A stretch of 64,000 nucleotides of DNA from Oegoconia quadripuncta (taxonomy: Eukaryota > Arthropoda > Insecta > Lepidoptera > Autostichidae): contig OX438748.1 of the NCBI GenBank assembly GCA_949316235.1, positions 30,808,836 through 30,872,835 on the forward strand. The letters are read 5' to 3'. Position numbers and translations under genes: made by a program. Under the pieces are notes generated by a model. The model was not told the DNA's origin. It saw nothing but the letters and a program-made list of their open reading frames with translations, and searched no databases. The first letter of the stretch is position 1. Every line of letters starts with the position of its first letter. Below are positions 20,283-30,770 of the stretch, piece by piece.

Positions 20283-21624
20283 TGGAGGCAAGGATGTGAA
20301 AATTTTCTACGTTCTGTATAGTGTCCTGATCATCGTTAACCGTAGTTGTTTCATATTCACTGTCATTGTTCTCATAGTTATTGTCTGTATAAGTATAGTC
20401 TTCACTATAGTCATAAGCATTGTCAGTGTCATAAGTTTCATTAATATCGTCAGTTTCCGTGTCTTTCATGGCATACAGTTCGTTCATGCGAAATCCTTGA
20501 GGTTTAGCAGGTGGAGCTGTACGCATACTTACGTCTGTCGAAAGTTGTGGTCGATAACCTAATTGCGTCTGACCTTGATTGTAGGATGGCCGATAGCCAA
20601 ACTGCTGTTGGCCTTGATTAAAAGATGGTCGGTAACCAAAATGCTGCTGACCTTGATTAAAGGATGGTCGATACCCAAACTGTTGTTGACCTTGATTAAA
20701 AGAGGGTCGATAGCCAAATTGATGATTATTACCGAATTGTGGTTTAAATCCTAAGGGTTGTTGTGGTAGTTGAGGTTTATAACCAAGTTGTTGAGGCTGT
20801 TGGGTAGGTAATCTTATTTGTTTACTTGGAGACATGCCAAATTGAAATTTTGGTTGATTTTGGGGTGGATGAGATTGGTAGAGATAAGGTTTTGTGGCTG
20901 GGGGATTTTGGGGAATGCCAAATCTGAAGTTCTGTTGATGGTTTTGAGTAAAGAAAGGTTTCATTCCTAGTTTATCAACAAAAGGATTTTGAGCTTGGGG
21001 TTGAGGCCTCGGTTGTAGGTTAAATGGCAATTTGAGCATTTTATTTCTTGTATTATACTGGTACAGAAAATTGACTTCCTCGAGTACTATACTCAAAGCA
21101 TTTTCGAGCGTGTTACAACCTTTCAAACGTACAATACGCAATAAGTCTTCGGGTAGGTTATATAGAAACACATTCATCGCCATATTGTCGTATATAACAA
21201 TTTTACTGCTACGAAGGTTATCATCTGGTATTAAATTGACCTTGGCAATCAACGTGCTTCTAACATGCTGTATTCTGTTACAAAAATCTAGATATGATTC
21301 GCCATTATTAATTTTTAAAGTCTCTAGCTCTATAGCTATACACTCTTCGGATCTCGGGTCACCAAAATGTTGCTCTAAAGCTCTTTTCAACTCAAACCAA
21401 GTGTCTAAATCTTGGCGTTCACTAATCAGTGACGCGGCTCTGCCCGTTAATTTCGAGGTAATTACATGAAAGACGTAGAGGTCTTGGTCTGGGTTGCCAT
21501 CTACTCTACAACAGTTTATTACATATTCACACTTTCTTATAAATAAGTTTAATAATTTTTCATCTCCGTCAAATTTAGGGATGACGCTGGCAATTTCTTT
21601 CGGAATTTGAATTATATTTTCCAT
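20266..21624 (-). CDS. gag: Errantiviral Gag
   Basis: A 452-residue structural protein placed first in sense order, 375 bp after the 5' LTR. Residues 1-190 form a globular capsid-like part (including FDGDEKLLNLFIRKCEYV, typical of gypsy-group Gag). The middle is Pro/Gln/Phe-rich. About residues 300-358 consist of five tandem 14-residue repeats with core GYRPSFNQGQ, then an acidic Asp/Tyr/Thr tail. I see no CCHC zinc knuckle, so RNA binding may rest on the Gln/Arg-rich repeats. It ends at TAA just after a run of six A, where the -1 frame continues into pol. Confidence 0.9.
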   Translation of the reverse strand: MENIIQIPKEIASVIPKFDGDEKLLNLFIRKCEYVINCCRVDGNPDQDLYVFHVITSKLTGRAASLISERQDLDTWFELKRALEQHFGDPRSEECIAIELETLKINNGESYLDFCNRIQHVRSTLIAKVNLIPDDNLRSSKIVIYDNMAMNVFLYNLPEDLLRIVRLKGCNTLENALSIVLEEVNFLYQYNTRNKMLKLPFNLQPRPQPQAQNPFVDKLGMKPFFTQNHQQNFRFGIPQNPPATKPYLYQSHPPQNQPKFQFGMSPSKQIRLPTQQPQQLGYKPQLPQQPLGFKPQFGNNHQFGYRPSFNQGQQQFGYRPSFNQGQQHFGYRPSFNQGQQQFGYRPSYNQGQTQLGYRPQLSTDVSMRTAPPAKPQGFRMNELYAMKDTETDDINETYDTDNAYDYSEDYTYTDNNYENNDSEYETTTVNDDQDTIQNVENFHILASSKKPK

Positions 21625-21999
21625 GTTTAATTATTGAATTATTATTTAATTATCTATATTTTAATAATATATGTATATATTTTAGAATCTAATTAAAAGA
21701 AATCAAATAACGTACTTCGATTGTTAGAAATAACGTCACTAATCTCTGGACACTTAATATTATTGGAATAGGAACGGGAATTAGACTGGATAGCGATTTG
21801 GGTCTACTCACAGACTGCCCATGTCCCTCCGCTGAGTCTTGATGTCCTCCCAGGCTGAATTGTGTCAACTTTAACCACACCTCACCAAGTCCTTGACAAA
21901 TTTATTTGGTTCGTTGATTTCCGTAAAAACGTAAGAAAACGTTCGTCGATTTTCACTGAATTTGAGTAAAATAACGCGGAAATCCCAACCGGCTGCGCC
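21625..21999 (-). other. Errantivirus 5' untranslated leader
   Basis: 375 bp between the 5' LTR and the gag ATG. It carries the primer-binding site at its start and presumably the packaging signal and a splice donor for env, neither of which I can place. The gag ATG at 21624 follows an AT-rich stretch with the unusual context AAAC-ATG. Confidence 0.7.
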
Positions 22000-22000
22000 A
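21983..22000 (-). promoter_or_regulatory. Primer-binding site
   Basis: Immediately after the 5' LTR, sharing its last base, the sense strand reads TGGCGCAGCCGGTTGGGA. TGG pairs with a tRNA 3' CCA. The start TGGCGCAG resembles the sites of 17.6/297-type elements, which use a serine tRNA; which tRNA is used here is inferred, not shown. Confidence 0.75.
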
Positions 22001-22209
22001 GTCAAGTAAGTTGAGCGCCGGAGGACGTTTTAAAAATACAATTTTAATTAATGAAAACACGAGTTTATTCCATCGTAATTCATCTAAGACTACTACATCG
22101 CCTCGCGACCATCATGGAGAGCTTATCACCCAGTCTAAACATCTTACAATGCATTTCTTAGAAAATAGCGCGTGGGCGAGGTGTCTCCTCGGAATCGCCA
22201 GGCGTAACT
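22000..22209 (-). repeat. 5' LTR (sense), 210 bp
   Basis: I find no difference from the LTR at 14609-14818 on base-by-base reading. It should hold the promoter. The AATAAA copy is at 22064-22069. Downstream on the plus strand the target duplication ACGT follows directly. Confidence 0.92.
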
Positions 22210-24369
22210 ACGTACATGTTGTAATGTAAATATATGATAAATATTTATGATGTACCTAGTGGACTTCATGCATTCATGCAATACGTAATAAAGCTCGCTG
22301 TGTTGTCCAAGTCCCACATCGCTACCTACTTCATTTAGATAATCCTCATTATATGGATGCTGTCTTTGTACATTACGTAAGTAGCCGGATCTATGCAATA
22401 TAAGTTAGCAGCCACATTATACACGTATACCGCCTACTTAAAACACACAGACCTACAGATTGCTGTGACCCGACACATTATATGGACGCCGTCAACTTAC
22501 TTTACGTAGCCGGCTCCCAGCAATGAACGACAGCGAACACATTATGAACGTATACCGCCTACTTGAAGTAATACGCAGACATCGTACGTACTCATCCGTC
22601 AGATTACTACGTATTATAGGCGACCCGACACATTAAAAGGACGTCCTTCTACTTACTTTACGTAATCGGCTCTCAGCAATGTACGACAGCGAACACGTTA
22701 TACACGTATACCGCCTACTTAAAATACGTGGACCTCCTATGTTGTCATACGTCAAATTGCGGCGTATTATAGATGATCCGATGCATTAGAAGGGCGCCCG
22801 TCTTCTTACTTTACGTAGCCCGATACATTATACATGTACACGGAATACTTGAAATACGTAAACCTCCTACGTACTCATCCTTCAGATTGCTACGTATTAT
22901 AGGTGACCCGACACATTATAAGGACGTCGTCTACTTACTTTACGTAGCCGGCTCCCGCCAATGTACGACAGCGAACACATTATGGACGTATACCGCCTAC
23001 TTAAAATACGTGGACCTCCTACGTACTCATCCTTCAGATTGCTACGTATTATAGGTGAGCCGACACATTATAAGGACGTCGTCTACTTACTTTACGTAGC
23101 CAGCTCCCGCCAATGTACGACAGCGAACACATTATGGACGTATACCGCCTACTTAAAATACGTGGACCTCCTATGTTGTCATACGTCAAATTGCGGCGTG
23201 TTATAGATGATCCGATGCATTAGAAGGGCGTCCGTCTACTAACTTTACGTAGCCCGACACATTATACATGTACACCGAATACTTGAATTACGTAAACCTC
23301 CTACGTACTCATCCGTCAGATTGCTACGTATTATAGGCGACCCGACACATTATAAGGACGTCGTCTACTTACTTTACGTAGCCGGCTCCCAGCAATGTAC
23401 GACAGCAAACACATTATGGACGTATACCGCCTACTTGAAATACGTAAACCTCCTACGTACTCATCCTCCAGATTGCTACGTATTATAGGCGACCCGACAC
23501 ATTATAAGGACGACGTCTACTTACTTTACGTAGCCGGCTCCCAGCAATGTACGACAGCAAATACATTATGGACGTATACCGCCTACTTGAAATACGTGGA
23601 CCTCCTACGTACTCATCCTTCAGTTTGCTACGTATTATAGGTGACCCGACACATTATAAGGACGTCGTCTACTTACTTTACGTAGCTGGCTCCCAGCAAT
23701 GTACGACAGCGAAGACATTATGGACGTATACCGCCTACTTAAAATACGTGGACCTCCTATGTTGTCATACGTCAAATTGCGGCGTATTATAGATGATCCG
23801 ATGCATTAGAAGGGCGTCCGTCTACTAACTTTACGTAGCCCGACACATTATACATGTACACCGAATACTTGAAATACGTAAACCTCCTACGTACTCATCC
23901 GTCAGATTGCTACGTATTATAGGCGACCCGACACATTATAAGGACGTCGTCTACTTACTTTACGTAGCCGGCTCCCGCCAATGTACGACAGCGAACACAT
24001 TATGGACGTATACCGCCTACTTAAAATACGTGGACCTCCTACGTACTCATCCTTCAGATTGCTACGTATTATAGGTGACCCGACACATTATAAGGACGTC
24101 GTCTACTTACTTTACGTAGCCGGCTCCCACCAATGTACGACAGCGAACACATTATGGATGTATACCGCCTACATAAAATACGTGGACCTCCTATGTTCTC
24201 ATACGTCAAATTGCGGCGTATTATAGATGATCCGATGCATTAGAAGGGCGCCCGTCTACTAACTTTACGTAGCCCGACACATTATACATGTACACCGAAT
24301 ACTTGAAATACGTAAACTTCCTACGTACTCATCCGTCAGATTACTACGTGTTATAGGCGACCCGACACA
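22210..24369. repeat. S1 tandem array (152/282-bp steps)
   Basis: The marker AATGTACGACAGC recurs at about 22679, 22961, 23113, 23395, 23547, 23699, 23981 and 24133 (a variant near 22523). The spacing is 152 or exactly 282 bp, giving higher-order blocks of 434 and 586 bp. The 282-bp step holds an additional 130-bp segment with TTGTCATACGTCAAATTGCGGCG and GATCCGATGCATTAGAAGGGCG. Open frames through it shift at each 152-bp unit and are not genes. The array stops abruptly at 24369 against S2. Confidence 0.85.
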
Positions 24370-27300
24370 CCGGGGGCATCTTCGGAGTTGACGATTTCGA
24401 TAGAGCTTTCCGAGACGAAGTCAGAACTGAAAGAATTTTCTTTCAGCGATGCACCGAAGCCCAGGCATATTTATTTCAAATTTTTCAAAATGGCGGCCGT
24501 GAACGATTTCGAACGCCGATTGGGCCCCAACCGCAAGTCGGAACAACACCGTGTTTCGGCTCGTCGTTCATGGAATTTGGCCAGCTGTCCACTCCGCTGT
24601 ATGATTCCCTTCTCTCGGTACTTCTGGATTTCACTCGAAAAATTAAAACGCCCGTATCTCGGACATTTTAACGGCTACAGCAAAATTTCTTTTCGCTCAT
24701 CGTTGTGTGCAATCAGACCTTTCACCCAGCATATAGCGTGTGATCGTGCCGTAGGCACAGTCTGCGCACCGAAGGTCGAAACCGAGTTTTTAGATTCGAA
24801 TTCAAGTTTTGTTAATCTATTCTTTGTGCCTTTATGAGCTCTTTACAAGCGTGTATTTGAAAATATTATGCTATCGGTGATTTGTCATCTCAATTTTTAG
24901 AGGGGGCGGGGAGGGGGGGGAAAAAATACATTGGTGTGGCATGATTTGCCGACTTCCATAGGAAGTCGAAAATCCAAAAATGGTGTCAATTTTCTTCTAT
25001 CTCTAACCGTTTTCGAGATATAGACAAACAAGTTTATAAAAAAATCGATTTCGTGATTTTGTGACCAATGCTCGGGTAGGTCGCATGTGTAGACGGATAG
25101 TGAAAATCGAAGTTGGTTAAATTACAATAACTTTTTTGTTTTTCAACCGATCGGGTACCCATTTTCAGGAACAGTAGATGGGGTTTGGACATACCGAAAT
25201 TTAAAATTTCATCGAAATCAAACGAGATTTGACTGAGGTATTTAATTTTTTTTTTAAGTCAATATCGACGGTAAATCGGTCATAACTATGTTGTACGTCA
25301 CCGGATCGCGTTACAATTTACGACATCCACATTTTTGATCATTCCTCACGAGTTTTTAAAATTTCCACAAGATCGGACAACTTTTGAGAAAGTTGCCTTT
25401 TTAGGGAAGAGTCGGAGGGGGGGCATCTTCGGAGTTGACGATTTCGATAGAGCTTTCCGAGACGAAGTCAGAACTGAAAGAATTTTCTTTCAGCGATGCA
25501 CCGAAGCCCAGGCATATTTATTTCAAATTTTTCAAAATGGCGGCCGTGAACGATTTCGAACGCCGATTGGGCCCCAACCGCAAGTCGGAACAACACCGTG
25601 TTTCGGCTCGTCGTTCATGGAATTTGGCCAGCTGTCCACTCCGCTGTATGATTCCCTTCTCTCGGTACTTCTGGATTTCACTCGAAAAATTAAAACGCCC
25701 GTATCTCGGACATTTTAACGGCTACAGCAAAATTTCTTTTCGCTCATCGTTGTGTGCAATCAGACCTTTCACCCAGCATATAGCGTGTGATCGTGCCGTA
25801 GGCACAGTCTGCGCACCGAAGGTCGAAACCGAGTTTTTAGATTCGAATTCAAGTTTTGTTAATCTATTCTTTGTGCCTTTATGAGCTCTTTACAAGCGTG
25901 TATTTGAAAATATTATGCTATCGGTGATTTGTCATCTCAATTTTTAGAGGGGGCGGGGAGGGGGGGGAAAAAATACATTGGTGTGGCATGATTTGCCGAC
26001 TTCCACAGGAAGTCGAAAATCCAAAAATGGTGTCAATTTTCTTCTATCTCTAACCGTTTTCGAGATATAGACAAACAAGTGTATAAAAAAATCGATTTCG
26101 TGATTTTGTGACCAATGCTCGGGTAGGTCGCATGTGTAGACGGATAGTGAAAATCGAAGTTGGTTAAATTACAATAACTTTTTTGTTTTTCAACCGATCG
26201 GGTACCCATTTTCAGGAACAGTAGATGGGGTTTGGACATACCGAAATTTAAAATTTCATCGAAATCAAACGAGATTTGACTGAGGTATTTAATTTTTTTT
26301 TTAAGTCAATATCGACGGTAAATCGGTCATAACTATGTTGTACGTCACCGGATCGCGTTACAATTTACGACATCCACATTTTTGATCATTCCTCACGAGT
26401 TTTTAAAATTTCCACAAGATCGGACAACTTTTGAGAAAGTTGCCTTTTTAGGGAAGAGTCGGAGGGGGGGCATCTTCGGAGTTGACGATTTCGATAGAGC
26501 TTTCCGAGACGAAGTCAGAACTGAAAGAATTTTCTTTCAGCGATGCACCGAAGCCCAGGCATATTTATTTCAAATTTTTCAAAATGGCGGCCGTGAACGA
26601 TTTCGAACGCCGATTGGGCCCCAACCGCAAGTCGGAACAACACCGTGTTTCGGCTCGTCGTTCATGGAATTTGGCCAGCTGTCCACTCCGCTGTATGATT
26701 CCCTTCTCTCGGTACTTCTGGATTTCACTCGAAAAATTAAAACGCCCGTATCTCGGACATTTTAACGGCTACAGCAAAATTTCTTTTCGCTCATCGTTGT
26801 GTGCAATCAGACCTTTCACCCAGCATATAGCGTGTGATCGTGCCGTAGGCACAGTCTGCGCACCGAAGGTCGAAACCGAGTTTTTAGATTCGAATTCAAG
26901 TTTTGTTAATCTATTCTTTGTGCCTTTATGAGCTCTTTACAAGCGTGTATTTCAAAATATTATGCTATCGGTGATTTGTCATCTCAATTTTTAGAGGGGG
27001 CGGGGAGGGGGGGGAAAAAATACATTGGTGTGGCATGATTTGCCGACTTCCATAGGAAGTCGAAAATCCAAAAATGGTGTCAATTTTCTTCTATCTCTAA
27101 CCGTTTTCGAGATATTGACAAACAAGTGTATAAAAAAATCGATTTCGTGATTTTGTGACCAATGCTCGGGTAGGTCGCATGTGTAGACGGATAGTGAAAA
27201 TCGAAGTTGGTTAAATTACAATAACTTTTTTGTTTTTCAACCGATCGGGTACCCATTTTCAGGAACAGTAGATGGGGTTTGGACATACCGAAATTTAAAA

Positions 27301-29367
27301 TTTCATCGAAATCAAACGAGATTTGACTGAGGTATTTAATTTTTTTTTTAAGTCAATATCGACGGTAAATCGGTCATAACTATGTTGTACGTCACCGGAT
27401 CGCGTTACAATTTACGACATCCACATTTTTGATCATTCCTCACGAGTTTTTAAAATTTCCACAAGATCGGACAACTTTTGAGAAAGTTGCCTTTTTAGGG
27501 AAGAGTCGGAGGGGGGGCATCTTCGGAGTTGACGATTTCGATAGAGCTTTCCGAGACGAAGTCAGAACTGAAAGAATTTTCTTTCAGCGATGCACCGAAG
27601 CCCAGGCATATTTATTTCAAATTTTTCAAAATGGCGGCCGTGAACGATTTCGAACGCCGATTGGGCCCCAACCGCAAGTCGGAACAACACCGTGTTTCGG
27701 CTCGTCGTTCATGGAATTTGGCCAGCTGTCCACTCCGCTGTATGATTCCCTTCTCTCGGTACTTCTGGATTTCACTCGAAAAATTAAAACGCCCGTATCT
27801 CGGACATTTTAACGGCTACAGCAAAATTTCTTTTCGCTCATCGTTGTGTGCAATCAGACCTTTCACCCAGCATATAGCGTGTGATCGTGCCGTAGGCACA
27901 GTCTGCGCACCGAAGGTCGAAACCGAGTTTTTAGATTCGAATTCAAGTTTTGTTAATCTATTCTTTGTGCCTTTATGAGCTCTTTACAAGCGTGTATTTG
28001 AAAATATTATGCTATCGGTGATTTGTCATCTCAATTTTTAGAGGGGGCGGGGAGGGGGGGGAAAAAATACATTGGTGTGGCATGATTTGCCGACTTCCAT
28101 AGGAAGTCGAAAATCCAAAAATGGTGTCAATTTTCTTCTATCTCTAACCGTTTTCGAGATATAGACAAACAAGTTTATAAAAAAATCGATTTCGTGATTT
28201 TGTGACCAATGCTCGGGTAGGTCGCATGTGTAGACGGATAGTGAAAATCGAAGTTGGTTAAATTACAATAACTTTTTTGTTTTTCAACCGATCGGGTACC
28301 CATTTTCAGGAACAGTAGATGGGGTTTGGACATACCGAAATTTAAAATTTCATCGAAATCAAACGAGATTTGACTGAGGTATTTAATTTTTTTTTTAAGT
28401 CAATATCGACGGTAAATCGGTCATAACTATGTTGTACGTCACCGGATCGCGTTACAATTTACGACATCCACATTTTTGATCATTCCTCACGAGTTTTTAA
28501 AATTTCCACAAGATCGGACAACTTTTGAGAAAGTTGCCTTTTTAGGGAAGAGTCGGAGGGGGGGCATCTTCGGAGTTGACGATTTCGATAGAGCTTTCCG
28601 AGACGAAGTCAGAACTGAAAGAATTTTCTTTCAGCGATGCACCGAAGCCCAGGCATATTTATTTCAAATTTTTCAAAATGGCGGCCGTGAACGATTTCGA
28701 ACGCCGATTGGGCCCCAACCGCAAGTCGGAACAACACCGTGTTTCGGCTCGTCGTTCATGGAATTTGGCCAGCTGTCCACTCCGCTGTATGATTCCCTTC
28801 TCTCGGTACTTCTGGATTTCACTCGAAAAATTAAAACGCCCGTATCTCGGACATTTTAAGGGCTACAGCAAAATTTCTTTTCGCTCATCGTTGTGTGCAA
28901 CCAGACCTTTCACCGAGCATATAGCGTGTGATCGTGCCGTAGGCACAGTCTGCGCACCGAAGGTCGAAACCGAGTTTTTAGATTCGAATTCAAGTTTTGT
29001 TAATCTATTCTTTGTGCCTTTATGAGCTCTTTACAAGCGTGTATTTGAAAATATTATGCTATCGGTGATTTGTCATCTCAATTTTTAGAGGGGGCGGGGA
29101 GGGGGGGAAAAAAATACATTGGTGTGGCATGATTTGCCGACTTCCATAGGAAGTCGAAAATCCAAAAATGGTGTCAATTTTCTTCTATCTCTAACCGTTT
29201 TCGAGATATAGACAAACAATTGTATAAAAAAATCGATTTCGCGATTTTGTGTCCAATGCTCGGGTAGGTCGCATGTGTAGAAGGATAGTGAAAATCGAAG
29301 TTGGTTAAATTACAATAATTTCTTCTATCTCTAACCGTTTTCGAGATATAGACAATAAAGTGTAATA
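24370..29367. repeat. S2 tandem array, 1047-bp unit, about 4.8 copies
   Basis: Units start at about 24370, 25417, 26464, 27511 and 28558. The period is exactly 1047 bp and copies differ at only a few positions (for example near 26008, 26081, 28860 and 28914). Each unit holds two overlapping plus-strand open stretches (149 and 127 codons) in different frames, both kept because the copies are nearly identical rather than by visible selection; I recognise no protein family. Each unit also has a G-rich tract (GGGGGCGGGGAGGGGGGG) and a short hairpin (CGACTTCC-ATA-GGAAGTCG). The last unit ends with an internal jump: TTTCTTCTATCTCTAACCG is repeated at 29178 and 29323. Confidence 0.9.
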
Positions 29368-29566
29368 TAAAAAATGAAATAAAAAAAACTCCAAAGTGTT
29401 CTCCACCAGATCTATGTAGTTGTTAGAAAAATAATAATTTAAAAATCTGGAAAATTAAATATTCTATCAACTCCGTTTATTCAGTGTATAGTAAGTGTGT
29501 CAGCTGCCGATTTTTTTAAATTGCCGCCGTTTCACTAGGACAGCTTTCATTGGTCAGACTCTACCT

Positions 29567-29735
29567 ACTTTACGTAACCCGACCCGACACATTATACAGT
29601 TTACCGCCTATTTAATACGTATACCTCCTATGTACTCATCCATCAGATTGCTACGTATTATAGTTGACTCAACTCATTATAAGGAAGCCGTCTACTTACC
29701 TCTTGTAGCCCCACACATTATACACTATACTTCGA
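29567..29735. repeat. S1 remnant on the far side of S2
   Basis: It contains CTACTTTACGTAACCCGACC, ACCGCCTATTTAATACG and TCAGATTGCTACGTATTATAG, clearly S1 consensus. S2 is therefore embedded in an S1 domain rather than merely adjacent to it. Confidence 0.75.
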
Positions 29736-29789
29736 AAAGAGCCTAATTTAGGGAAATTCTAAGAGGAGCTCGGGGAAAATCATAATCAG

Positions 29790-30020
29790 AGGGTGGCAAC
29801 ACTGGTGTGCGTTTGCGCCATGTTTGCGCATAGTGTTCTGTGGTGTGCGCTCGCTTCTCAATTTCCCATTCCCAACGTAGTGATTATATTCTCTTTGATT
29901 CCCATCCAAAGTTTTACACCCAGCCAGCGAGCGGCCATATTGATCTTCTGTTTGTGGTTGAGTGAGCATTGAGCCAAGCGGGCGGCGGGCGTCTGGATTT
30001 GTTTGGTTTTTTTATTTGGT
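29790..30020 (+). promoter_or_regulatory. Possible promoter / 5' exon of the 30.8-34.8 kb gene
   Basis: A local rise in GC lies in otherwise AT-rich DNA, with GGTGGCAACACTGGTGTGCG and GCGGCCATATTG, ending in a good splice donor context (GGTGAG/GTGAGT near 30018). The phase-1 donor needed by the first clear coding exon was not located, so the 5' end of the gene stays open. Confidence 0.3.
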
Positions 30021-30770
30021 GAGGTGAGTGATTCTTGGATCAGAGTGTCGATAAGGGGTCACTGAGAGAATTTGAAAGACAAGTTATTCTGAGTTGTAAA
30101 AATAAAAATTTAACCTAGCCGAACAACAGACAGTGTCGGATTTTTCTACGTCTCTTCTCTCAGTGCTCCCTTGACTACAATCCAACCCTTTTTTCTAAGT
30201 GCCCCCCTAATCCAACCGCGTTTTCCTTAACCATAATGTTGGGTATCTGTTATTATAGGTACTTTTGCAACATAGCAGAGACAGAATGGACACAATGGAA
30301 GGAGCATCGGTATCTTTAACTCTGGGGTCTCCAGGAATATATTGACGTGTTTGCTGGTATGTTACAATAGGGCCTACCTACCTATCTTTTACTATCCCTC
30401 ATTTTCAACCCCCATAAGCTCTGACCAAGAAAAAAGTAAAGACGGAGCATCAATAAAATGACAAGTGAAGTCACTTTTTAAGCTTGTGGTGTGAGTTATC
30501 GGTGCGCACTGCGCGCAATACCACAGCAATACTATGCGATGCTGGCAGAATCCTAAAAAGGAAAGCCATTCCTTAAAAGAATTGAATTTAATTGATGAGC
30601 ATGGTTTTGGCGTGTTGTGTGTGCGGAAACCGTGTAAAAAGGCGCACGCCGCACGGCTTGTGACTGCTTTTGGCTTCACCTCTTCGGTGTGGCGCGCTTT
30701 GTCTTACTTTTTTTTTTGGTCTGAGCCCATAATAAATAAGACCTTTTGTTTTCCACGTTTTTGTTCTCAG
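30021..30770. other. Putative first intron region; no clear exon
   Basis: A candidate small exon with ATGGACACAATGGAAGGAGC at about 30286 would splice in frame only by using a second AG (30772) at the next acceptor. A GC-richer block at 30400-30720 (GGCGCACGCCGCACGGCTTG) has no recognised origin. Confidence 0.35.

Larger units (their letters stand above)
14609..22209 (-). mobile_element. Complete errantivirus (Ty3/gypsy group with env)
   Basis: A 7601-bp endogenous retrovirus of the insect errantivirus type, sense strand minus. Order in sense: LTR, PBS, leader, gag, pol (protease, reverse transcriptase, RNase H, integrase), env, LTR. The LTRs are 210 bp and I find no difference between them. 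A 4-bp duplication ACGT flanks the element (14605-14608 and 22210-22213). All three frames are open to their natural ends. Identical LTRs, the flanking duplication and intact frames together imply a recent insertion that may still be mobile. The closest named relatives I can think of are gypsy, 17.6/297 and TED of lepidopterans, but no search was run. Confidence 0.93.

Noticed and set aside
22773..24226. Repeated 81-93-codon frames across S1
   Set aside because: The 152-bp period is not a multiple of three, so the frames restart by chance in each unit. No family resemblance.
25335..28859. The 127-codon frames of S2 as functional genes
   Set aside because: They overlap the 149-codon frames in another frame, and near-identical units keep any frame open. 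No domain, promoter or splice signal seen.
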